From Gammaproteobacteria bacterium (GTDB lineage Bacteria; Pseudomonadota; Gammaproteobacteria; JAABTG01), in NCBI GenBank assembly GCA_030066245.1, contig JASJBY010000323.1:1-5522 (forward strand): a stretch of DNA of 5,522 nucleotides, read 5' to 3'. The first letter of the stretch is position 1. Each line of letters starts with the position of its first letter. Position numbers and translations under genes: made by a program. Under the pieces are notes generated by a model. It did not search any database and was not told the origin of the DNA. It saw nothing but the letters and a program-made list of their open reading frames with translations. This document shows positions 1 through 5,522 of the stretch, piece after piece.

Positions 1-225
1 AACGTATCGGCAGACCGTCTGCTAGACGAGTACAGCGGTGTATCTTACTACCTGGCGCGGATTGAAATTCCGAAGTGGCAGGAGAAGGTGCTCGTGGACC
101 TGGACGTAAAGCTGCATCCAGGCATGCCGGCAGACGTGCTGATTAAGACTGGAACGCGGACAGTCTTGCGCTATGTCATGGGGCCCGTGGGAGATGGCCT
201 TGCTCGTGCCTTCAAGGAGAAGTAG
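1..225 (+). CDS. HlyD-family type I secretion periplasmic adaptor (C-terminal fragment)
   Basis: Reading from base 1 in frame 1 gives 74 residues and a TAG stop at 223-225; the N-terminus lies before the window. The visible part is the end of a membrane-fusion protein of the HlyD/PrtE/LapC type. In this family the protein sits in the inner membrane, spans the periplasm and links a type I ABC exporter to a TolC-like outer-membrane channel. The evidence is the C-terminal beta-barrel signature LHPGMPADVLIKTGTRTV (residues 38-55), which matches the family's usual LxPGMxAxVxIkTGeRTvLsYLl ending, followed by a short amphipathic tail ending AFKEK. The preceding YYLARIEIP (residues 16-24) fits a strand of the same domain. 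The next gene starts 14 bases later on the same strand, so the two are probably co-transcribed. The cargo and the ABC partner are not visible. The family call is firm; the exact subfamily is not. Confidence 0.88.
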   Translation, partial: NVSADRLLDEYSGVSYYLARIEIPKWQEKVLVDLDVKLHPGMPADVLIKTGTRTVLRYVMGPVGDGLARAFKEK

Positions 226-239
226 GTCTTGCGAGCGGC

Positions 240-1520
240 ATGAAGGTACTGTTCATCCACCAGAACTTTCCTGCACAGTTCAAGCACCTAGCGGCGGCCG
301 TAGCCAAGAGCCCCGCGAATCAGGTCGTTTTCATAACGAAGCGAAAGGAGGCGAGCATCAAGGGCGTTCGCAAGCTGGTTTACCGACCGAGTCGCGAATC
401 GTCTCCCTCCACCCACCGCTATCTTCGCGGGCTCGAGAACGCGGTTCTTCACGGGCAAGCCGTGGCGCGGTTATGTTTGACGCTGGAGCGGCAGGGTTTT
501 GTCCCCGACCTGGTCATCGCGCACCCAGGCTGGGGCGAGGCTCTTTTCGTCAAGGATGTGTTTCCCAACGCACCGCTGCTCAACTACTTCGAATTCTTCT
601 ATCACGCGGAAGGCGCGGATGCGGGCTTTGAAGACAAAGTCACGATGGAAAGTCGGGCGCGCTTGCGCACCCGTAACGCGCTGCACCTCCTGAACCTGGA
701 GGCCTGCGACTGGGGCATGAGTCCGACACGGTGGCAATGGTCGCAGCACCCGGCGCCCTACCGTGGGAAGATCTCCATCGTTCATGACGGCATTGACACG
801 CAGGCAGTCAAGCCTGTGATAAACCGCCGATTGACCCTTCCCAATGGCCAGCGACTCAGCCGCGAAGATGAGGTTGTCACCTTCGTGTCGCGTAATCTCG
901 AACCGTACAGAGGGTTCCATAAGTTCATGTACGCCGTTGAGCAGATCTGCCGCCGGCGCCCCCGGGCCCAGTTCCTGATAGTCGGTGGAGACGATGTCAG
1001 CTACGGCCGTCGGTTGCCGGAGGGGCGGAGCTACCGGAAGCAACTGCTATCCGAGGTCAGCGTCGATCGGGAGCGGGTCCATTTCCTGGGCCGGCTTCCG
1101 TACCGTAAATTTCTGAGCGTGCTCCAGGTCTCATCGACGCATGTTTACTTGACGTATCCCTTCGTTCTATCGTGGTCCTTGCTCGAGGCCATGGCGGCCG
1201 GATGTCTCATCATCGGTTCCGCAACGCCGCCGGTCGAAGAAGTGATTGAAGACGGGACCAATGGACTGCTGGTAGACTTTTTCTCGCCCGCTGAGATTGC
1301 GGACAGGGTAGACCAGGTGCTGGCTCATCCGACCCGCATGGCCCACATCCGTCAGGCTGCCCGCGAGACGGTCCTGGCGCGGTACGACCTTCGAGGTCAC
1401 TGTCTGCCGCGTCAGCTTCGGCTCATCCAGGACCTCGTCGTTGGCCGCATTCCACCTAGCGGGGCCAAGAGTTCAGAGCAGAGCTCGGCACGATTAGAGC
1501 GGATCGTTGCGAAACATTGA
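240..1520 (+). CDS. GT4-type glycosyltransferase (GT-B fold)
   Basis: A complete 426-residue protein, predicted to be a cytoplasmic nucleotide-sugar-dependent glycosyltransferase; donor and acceptor are unknown. The start MKVLFIHQNFPAQFKHLA is the typical first strand and loop of a GT4 N-terminal domain (the Glyco_trans_4_3-like group), which supports the ATG at 240. HPGWGE (95-100) and NYFEFFYH (115-122) are N-terminal domain motifs. The C-terminal Rossmann half shows FVSRNLEPYRGFHKF (215-229), FLIVGGDDVSYG (245-256), VHFLGRLPY (280-288), LSWSLLEAMAAGC (310-322), PPVEEVIEDGTNGLLVDFF (330-348). E316 is the second Glu of the usual EX7E motif, but the first position is F308. No signal peptide or membrane segment is evident. 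There is no good ribosome site: AAGGAG at 214-219 is 20 bases from the ATG and encodes Lys-Glu of the upstream gene, so translation may depend on coupling. The gene follows the HlyD-family gene closely, and its 3' end faces the minus-strand group. Confidence 0.93.
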   Translation: MKVLFIHQNFPAQFKHLAAAVAKSPANQVVFITKRKEASIKGVRKLVYRPSRESSPSTHRYLRGLENAVLHGQAVARLCLTLERQGFVPDLVIAHPGWGEALFVKDVFPNAPLLNYFEFFYHAEGADAGFEDKVTMESRARLRTRNALHLLNLEACDWGMSPTRWQWSQHPAPYRGKISIVHDGIDTQAVKPVINRRLTLPNGQRLSREDEVVTFVSRNLEPYRGFHKFMYAVEQICRRRPRAQFLIVGGDDVSYGRRLPEGRSYRKQLLSEVSVDRERVHFLGRLPYRKFLSVLQVSSTHVYLTYPFVLSWSLLEAMAAGCLIIGSATPPVEEVIEDGTNGLLVDFFSPAEIADRVDQVLAHPTRMAHIRQAARETVLARYDLRGHCLPRQLRLIQDLVVGRIPPSGAKSSEQSSARLERIVAKH

Positions 1521-1538
1521 CCCGCGCCACGGTGAGTC

Positions 1539-1568
1539 TTGACGAAATGTGCGCGCTGGATTCGTCAA
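1539..1568. terminator. Inverted repeat between convergent genes, possible bidirectional terminator
   Basis: TTGACGAA (1539-1546) and TTCGTCAA (1561-1568) form a perfect 8-bp stem with a 14-base loop. GAGT (1534-1537) could also pair with ACTC (1576-1579) across an asymmetric internal loop. It lies in the 53-base gap between the plus-strand gene ending at 1520 and the minus-strand gene ending at 1574, where a terminator serving both directions would be expected. No T-run follows on either strand, so this is not a classical intrinsic terminator. It may instead be an RNA 3'-end stabiliser or chance. Confidence 0.35.
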
Positions 1569-1573
1569 CGGCT

Positions 1574-3250
1574 TCACTCGTCGGTGTCTTCGGCAGGCAG
1601 CAACCGGGCCAGACCCGTCTTGATCAGCCAGCCCAGCCCGCGGTACAGGACCGCCTGGTTTGACCGGGAAACCATGGCCAGCAGGTCTTCGAGCCGCACT
1701 GCGCCGTTGTTCTCAAGATGATTGACAAGTCGTGCTATGGACTTCCGTGGCGGGCGTGTGCTCGGTTGGAGATTCGTCAGTTCCGAAGACCAGAAGCGGT
1801 CGAGTGCCTCGGCGCTGTTGGCAGGCGCCAACTCGATGGTGGTCTCCGCTGCCAGAGTTCGGGTGGGATAAGTCTCGAACAAAGCGTACGGATCGTCACG
1901 CAGCGGCTGAATCGGATCACCCTTTCGCAGGGGCAGGTTCTCGCTGCCCGCAAGTCGAAGAGAGGCAAGCTCGGCCAGAAGATCCTGGTAGGTGGGAATG
2001 ACAGCGCGCCAGTCATAGGTTTCACGTGCTCGCTGCAGGCCGGCATTGCCCAGGCGGCGGCGGAGTTCCTTGTCGTTGATGAGGCTGACGAAAGCCTGGG
2101 CGCAGGCTTCGGGCTCGACAGCCACCGTTTGGGCGGTTGCCGCGCAGTAAGCGGCGTAACTCAACGGGCCGACGTCGAACTGCTCTGCCAGGTCGCGGCC
2201 GCAGCCGGGTGGAGGCATGGCGGTGGGCACGAGCAGTCCGTCCTCACCATGCCGTACCGTGTCACGATAGCCGTCCCAGTCACTGGCGACGACTGGAAGC
2301 CCGGCCGCCATGGCTTCGAGCGGCGTGAGCCCAAAGGTTTCCTGAATGTTGTCCGGAAGTGAGGTGAAAATATCGGCTGCGTGCCAGATCTGCGTTCTGA
2401 TGGGTGGGTCTCGTCCATCCAGAAAATAATGTCGAACGGATGGTGCGAATGTCTTGGCACCGCCGCGAATTGCTCTCTGAGAACTGGCATTGGCAAACCA
2501 GCCCGCTTGTATGAGGTGAACGCGTTTGCCCGTGCGCCGAACGGCCTCTTCGAGCCCGAGGTACATGGGCAGAGGGTTGGCTTTCTCTCGCAGGTCGAAG
2601 CGGCCTACGTACAGGACGGCGATGTCCGATTCTCGGATCCCAAGCCTCTCTCGCCACTTGACTCTTGCCGCGTCATCGGGCCGAAAGCTCCCGGTGTCGA
2701 TGCCGAGCGGTATGATAGGAAGTTTCGGCCGGGCAGGGCTGTTTCCACCAAGTCGGGCCTGCAGGTATTCCTCCCAGGAATCGAGCACATGCTCGACCGT
2801 GGCCTTGACGGCGCCCGAGGTGCAGACAAGGGCATCCCAAGGCTGAACTGGCGCGGTTATCAGGGCGCCGATCCCATCCATCACCCGTTGGGTGGCGGTC
2901 GTGTGGGTCACCCCGCAGAGGCTGTAGGCCGTCTGGCCCCAGCGTCTGCGCTGCCAGGCGAGCTGTGCGATGTTGGGCCCCGGCCGGAAAAGGCACCCGG
3001 GCTCCGTAAGGCGGTAAGGCTCTGAGAAGGGTATCCAGCGCGTCGCTCGTCCACGGTCGCTCACCGCACTCACCCGGTTGGTGAAGTCGTCATACTCGCC
3101 CTTCCTTACCGAGTAGCAGTACAAGGCGTCGACTTGGGCATGCATCGCGTAGCCCAACAGAAAGCTCTCTGTGGCCGAATGGCGCCCCATGAGCCGGTTA
3201 TGCGCGGTGGAATAGTTGGGCGAGGAGTACAGGAAGGCCGCGTTGTTCAC
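1574..3250 (-). CDS. GT4 glycosyltransferase with C-terminal winged-helix-like extension (downstream paralogue)
   Basis: A 558-residue protein with a GT-B fold, predicted to be a cytoplasmic retaining glycosyltransferase of unknown donor and acceptor. N-terminal half: LMGRHSATESFL (20-31), GPNIAQLAWQRRR (91-103), CGVTHTTATQR (112-122), PWDALVC (137-143). C-terminal half: LPIIPLGID (177-185), VLYVGRFDLREK (212-223), PLPMYLGLEEAVRR (226-239), HLIQAGWF (245-252), and DNIQETFGLTPLEAMAAG (300-317) with a full EX7E pair E304/E312, then SDWDGYRDTV (323-332). Beyond the catalytic core lies RDDPYALFETYPT (451-463), then a basic linker and a winged-helix-like segment (about 500-552). The start codon is GTG at 3248-3250. 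It is chosen because residues 4-31 align with the upstream paralogue from near its own start; no clear Shine-Dalgarno sequence precedes it (an AGGA sits about 15 bases away). The gene lies 60 bases after its paralogue on the same strand, probably in one operon. The family is certain; the substrate is not. Confidence 0.93.
   Translation of the reverse strand: MNNAAFLYSSPNYSTAHNRLMGRHSATESFLLGYAMHAQVDALYCYSVRKGEYDDFTNRVSAVSDRGRATRWIPFSEPYRLTEPGCLFRPGPNIAQLAWQRRRWGQTAYSLCGVTHTTATQRVMDGIGALITAPVQPWDALVCTSGAVKATVEHVLDSWEEYLQARLGGNSPARPKLPIIPLGIDTGSFRPDDAARVKWRERLGIRESDIAVLYVGRFDLREKANPLPMYLGLEEAVRRTGKRVHLIQAGWFANASSQRAIRGGAKTFAPSVRHYFLDGRDPPIRTQIWHAADIFTSLPDNIQETFGLTPLEAMAAGLPVVASDWDGYRDTVRHGEDGLLVPTAMPPPGCGRDLAEQFDVGPLSYAAYCAATAQTVAVEPEACAQAFVSLINDKELRRRLGNAGLQRARETYDWRAVIPTYQDLLAELASLRLAGSENLPLRKGDPIQPLRDDPYALFETYPTRTLAAETTIELAPANSAEALDRFWSSELTNLQPSTRPPRKSIARLVNHLENNGAVRLEDLLAMVSRSNQAVLYRGLGWLIKTGLARLLPAEDTDE
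2495..2575 (-). repeat. Most conserved block of the tandem GT4 paralogues (copy 1; copy 2 at 4220-4300)
   Basis: This 81-base block and 4220-4300 match at about 69 of 81 bases when aligned by hand, and their translations match at 26 of 27 residues (P226-F252 here, P230-F256 in the other copy; the one change is T/S). It is an imperfect direct repeat inside two paralogous genes, 1.7 kb apart. It comes from gene duplication, not from a mobile repeat. Most base differences are silent, which points to selection on the protein; gene conversion is also possible. Confidence 0.8.
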
Positions 3251-3310
3251 AGGGGTCGTCTCAGGTCCTGCTGTTGGGATCGCCAGGAGGCGGCTGGGCC
3301 TTCCACCCGA

Positions 3311-4987
3311 TCACCTCTCCGGGTTATCGAGCCTGACTAGACCGCACTTGGCCAACCAGCCCACGGCTCGGATCACCGTACTTGCGTCATATCCAGAGTG
3401 CGCACCGGCGATCTCCCCGACGCTCGCCGTGCCTTTCCGCAGGTGGGCAAGAATGACAAGCGCAAGTTTATCCGTGCCCCGGGTGGATTCCAAGACGTGC
3501 AGGAACTTTGCCCCCAGGACCTGTTTCAGCTGTCCGGGCATTATCTCGGCTATCGGCGAGACGCGGGTTGTCTCATGGAGCCTGTGCGTCGGATAAGACG
3601 CGAAGAGCGAGAACGGATCGTCGCGCCGCGGATCCGACGGGGTATTCGGCATGGCGGGGGCGCGTTCCGAGGCCCGGCCGCGGATTTCTGCCAGCTCGGC
3701 CCACAGCGCGTGATATTGAGCCAGGACCCGAGGCCAGTCGTAAACATCGCGTGCTCGCCGCCGGGCGGCGCTGCCCATCCGGCCTCGAAGCTCCGGGTCC
3801 GAGATGAGTCGGGTGTAGGCTTCGGCGCAGGCGTGCACATCCACCGCGGTCGCCTGGCTCGTGGCGCCGATGTAATGGTCGTACTTAAGGGACTCCGCGG
3901 CATGCAGTGCCGCCAGGTCCAAACCGCTGCCTCCGCACGGCTGCCACGTGGGGACCGTGATGCCGTCGACGCCGTCGCGGATGGTCTCTCGGTACCCGTC
4001 CCAGTCGCTCACCACCGAGGGTAGGCCGGCTGCCATGGCCTCGATGGGCACCAGCCCGAAGGTTTCCTGGATATTGTCGGACAAGGCAGTAAACACATCG
4101 GCGGCGAACCAGATGGCGCGACGCGTCTCAGTGTCCCTCCCGTCCACGAACAGGCAGTTTACCGAGGGACAGAAGGCCTCTGCGCTGCGGCGGAATATCT
4201 TTTCGACGGCATCGTTCATGAACCAGCCGGCCTGGATGAGGTGGACCCGTTTGCCCGAGCGGCGCACGGCTTCTTCGAGCCCCAGGTACATGGGCAGGGG
4301 ATGCGCCTTTGCGTGGAAACTCAATCGCCCCATGAACAGGACGCAGATCTCATCGTGACCGATGTTAAAACGCTGCCGCCACTTCGCTCGCAACCGCGGC
4401 GCGTCGTCGGGTGCAAGGGCGGCACAGTCAACGCCGAGCGGGATGATCGGTAGCTGGAGATCAAGCGAAGGTCGGGCGCCCGTGCGCTGTCTCAGATAGT
4501 CAGCCCAGTTCTCCACCAAGTGCGTGACGGTGCTTCTGACCGAATGCGAGGGACAGACGACCGCATCCCAGGGCTGCAGCGGCGCGACGAGAAAGTCAGC
4601 CATGGCGTCCATGGTGCGCTGGGTTGCTGTCGTGTGGAATACGCCGCAGATGCTGTGAGCACGCTGTTCGTGCCTGCGGCGCTCCCAGGCCGCGAAAGCG
4701 ATGTTGGGGCCCGGATAGTAGAGCGTGCCGACGCGGGATAGTCCGTCGTGATCGTCCGACTTGATCCAATGGACCTTCTTGCGCACATCGCTCAGCCTCG
4801 CGGTGCGACGCCTGAAGTCGCGTGCATGGGTCTCTTTCTCGGTGTAGCAATAGAGCTCGGAGACGGCGGGATCGTCGCACATGGCCTTGAGAAAGCCCTC
4901 GCCAGCCGCATGCCGGCCCATGAGTTTCCGTCCGGACGTGTCGTATCCTTCCGGGCGGTAGAAGATTGCCGCGCTGGATTCCTTCAT
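3311..4987 (-). CDS. GT4 glycosyltransferase with C-terminal winged-helix-like extension (upstream paralogue)
   Basis: A 558-residue protein, the same length as its downstream neighbour and homologous along its full length. Visible motifs: LMGRHAAGEGFL (22-33), YPGPNIAFAAWERRR (91-105), CGVFHTTATQR (114-124), PWDAVVC (139-145), LPIIPLGVD (179-187), FMGRLSFHAK (218-227), PLPMYLGLEEAVRR (230-243), HLIQAGWF (249-256), and DNIQETFGLVPIEAMAAG (304-321) with the EX7E pair E308/E316, then SDWDGYRETI (327-336). These mark a GT-B, GT4-type retaining glycosyltransferase acting from the cytoplasm on a nucleotide-sugar donor; the acceptor is unknown. After the core come RRDDPFSLFASYPT (454-467) and a winged-helix-like tail (about 505-554). 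The ATG at 4985-4987 overlaps the upstream gene's TGA (4984-4986), so translation is probably coupled. No strong ribosome site is seen. No signal peptide or membrane span is evident. Confidence 0.94.
   Translation of the reverse strand: MKESSAAIFYRPEGYDTSGRKLMGRHAAGEGFLKAMCDDPAVSELYCYTEKETHARDFRRRTARLSDVRKKVHWIKSDDHDGLSRVGTLYYPGPNIAFAAWERRRHEQRAHSICGVFHTTATQRTMDAMADFLVAPLQPWDAVVCPSHSVRSTVTHLVENWADYLRQRTGARPSLDLQLPIIPLGVDCAALAPDDAPRLRAKWRQRFNIGHDEICVLFMGRLSFHAKAHPLPMYLGLEEAVRRSGKRVHLIQAGWFMNDAVEKIFRRSAEAFCPSVNCLFVDGRDTETRRAIWFAADVFTALSDNIQETFGLVPIEAMAAGLPSVVSDWDGYRETIRDGVDGITVPTWQPCGGSGLDLAALHAAESLKYDHYIGATSQATAVDVHACAEAYTRLISDPELRGRMGSAARRRARDVYDWPRVLAQYHALWAELAEIRGRASERAPAMPNTPSDPRRDDPFSLFASYPTHRLHETTRVSPIAEIMPGQLKQVLGAKFLHVLESTRGTDKLALVILAHLRKGTASVGEIAGAHSGYDASTVIRAVGWLAKCGLVRLDNPER
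4220..4300 (-). repeat. Most conserved block of the tandem GT4 paralogues (copy 2)
   Basis: Partner of the block at 2495-2575. It encodes PLPMYLGLEEAVRR and HLIQAGWF, just after the GR...K segment that in GT4 enzymes contributes to binding the donor phosphates. A role for this helix in the active site or domain interface is inferred. Confidence 0.8.
4984..4987 (-). promoter_or_regulatory. ATGA stop/start overlap (translational coupling)
   Basis: TCAT on the plus strand reads ATGA on the minus strand: the TGA at 4984-4986 ends the upstream glycosyltransferase and the ATG at 4985-4987 starts the next. Such overlaps usually mean one mRNA and re-initiation by the terminating ribosome, which fits the lack of a clear Shine-Dalgarno sequence here. 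Confidence 0.75.
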
Positions 4988-5522
4988 CGCCGGCGGGTCT
5001 CGTCCGGCCGGAGCGCGGGGATCCGTTCGTAGAGCTGCTCGGTCAACCGGGGCAGGGCGTCCAGCATCGACAGATACCAGTGGTGGCGCTCGCGATAGTG
5101 CTGGGAGAGCAGCCGGTTCTCCTTCACCCAGCGGTAGGCATTGTCGGCCAGCCGTTTGCGCAGCGCCTCATCTGCCACCAGGCGGCGCAGCTGTCCTCCG
5201 AACTCCTCCGGCGAGCCGTAGATGAGGCCGGTTTCGTCCGGGACGATGGAATGCTCGTAGACCGTGGGACTCGCCAGGGCCACCGCGCCGTGGGCAGCGC
5301 ATTCGATAAACTTGAGATCGGACTTGCAGTAATTGAAGTCGGTGGGCGCCAGGGGCAACAGGGCAATATCCGACCCGGACAGAAGCTGCTGGTATCGGTC
5401 GTAGGGGCAGGTGTTCTCGAAAGTCTTCCGATCTGTTCGCAGGGCTTCGAAGAACGCCCGATCGTGCAGGACGCGAAACTGCACGCGGGTGTCGCAGTTT
5501 GCTGCAACCTCGTTGAGCACCG
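4984..5522 (-). CDS. GT-B glycosyltransferase (C-terminal fragment)
   Basis: The last 179 codons of a gene whose start lies beyond the right edge; a GTG at 5518-5520 is probably internal. The fragment is the C-terminal half of a group 1 / GT4-like glycosyltransferase. Numbered from the codon at 5520, the markers are SGSDIALLPL (48-57), FNYCKSDLKFIECAAHGAVA (62-81), SPTVYE (84-89), and DETGLIYGSPEEF (95-107), followed by LRRLVADEALRKRLADNA and a C-terminal helix rich in Arg, His and Tyr. The KSDLKFIECAA-G block with TGLIY is the usual donor-binding end of glycosyltransferases found in surface polysaccharide and protein-glycosylation clusters. K66 and E73 lie seven residues apart in this block; the canonical first Glu of EX7E is absent. 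It overlaps the next gene by ATGA, so it is probably an upstream member of the same operon. It does not closely resemble the 558-residue pair. Substrate unknown. Confidence 0.85.
   Translation of the reverse strand, partial: VLNEVAANCDTRVQFRVLHDRAFFEALRTDRKTFENTCPYDRYQQLLSGSDIALLPLAPTDFNYCKSDLKFIECAAHGAVALASPTVYEHSIVPDETGLIYGSPEEFGGQLRRLVADEALRKRLADNAYRWVKENRLLSQHYRERHHWYLSMLDALPRLTEQLYERIPALRPDETRRR

Noticed and set aside
214..219. AAGGAG as the ribosome site of the GT4 gene at 240
   Set aside because: It is 20 bases from the ATG, too far for normal initiation, and is explained as Lys-Glu codons at the end of the upstream gene.
173..631. Plus-strand open frame of 152 codons across the end of the HlyD-family gene and the start of the GT4 gene
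   Set aside because: It overlaps two well-supported genes in another frame, its translation is Arg/Ser/Gly-rich and low in complexity, and it has no recognisable motif.
471..1043. Minus-strand open frame of 190 codons opposite the first GT4 gene
   Set aside because: It lies wholly antisense to a gene with strong family motifs and shows no domain of its own; long antisense frames are common at this G+C content.
1595..1753. A separate small transcription regulator gene encoded at the end of the glycosyltransferase
   Set aside because: The winged-helix-like segment is in the same uninterrupted frame as the catalytic domain, and both paralogues have the same fusion, so it is a domain of the enzyme.
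1718..3025. Two plus-strand open frames of 214 codons each (1718-2362 and 2381-3025)
   Set aside because: Both are antisense to the downstream 558-residue glycosyltransferase. Their equal length is a coincidence, and neither has a motif or ribosome site.
3398..4024. Plus-strand open frame of 208 codons
   Set aside because: Antisense shadow of the upstream 558-residue glycosyltransferase, with Arg/Gly-rich composition and no motif.

Overview
The window is a cell-surface glycan or glycoprotein locus from a high-GC Gram-negative bacterium. A type I secretion adaptor of the HlyD family implies an outer membrane, and the composition (about 60% G+C, estimated by eye) with Ala/Arg-rich proteins fits a proteobacterium. 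The species cannot be named from this sequence. Nearly all of the window is coding. There are five genes in two converging groups, and no RNA gene, transposon or CRISPR array was seen.

Left group, plus strand (1-1520): the last 74 codons of an HlyD/PrtE-type membrane-fusion protein end at 225. After 14 bases comes a complete 426-residue GT4-type glycosyltransferase (240-1520). The tight spacing suggests one transcript. A 53-base gap (1521-1573) holds an 8-bp inverted repeat and separates this group from the converging one.

Right group, minus strand (5522 down to 1574): the C-terminal 179 codons of a GT-B glycosyltransferase (4984-5522, 5' end outside the window) overlap by an ATGA the start of a 558-residue GT4 enzyme (3311-4987). 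Sixty bases further on is a second 558-residue GT4 enzyme (1574-3250). The two 558-residue proteins are clear tandem paralogues: 26 of 27 residues match around the PLPMYLGLEEAVRR motif. Each has an unusual C-terminal extension, made of a conserved RDDP(F/Y)xLFxxYPT linker and then a segment with winged-helix-like character.

Four glycosyltransferases next to a type I secretion component suggest two readings: glycosylation of a surface or secreted protein such as an RTX-type adhesin, or a surface polysaccharide locus. The window alone does not decide between them. The strongest lead is the GT4 plus winged-helix-like architecture kept in both tandem copies, which could be a substrate-recognition, dimerisation or regulatory module.
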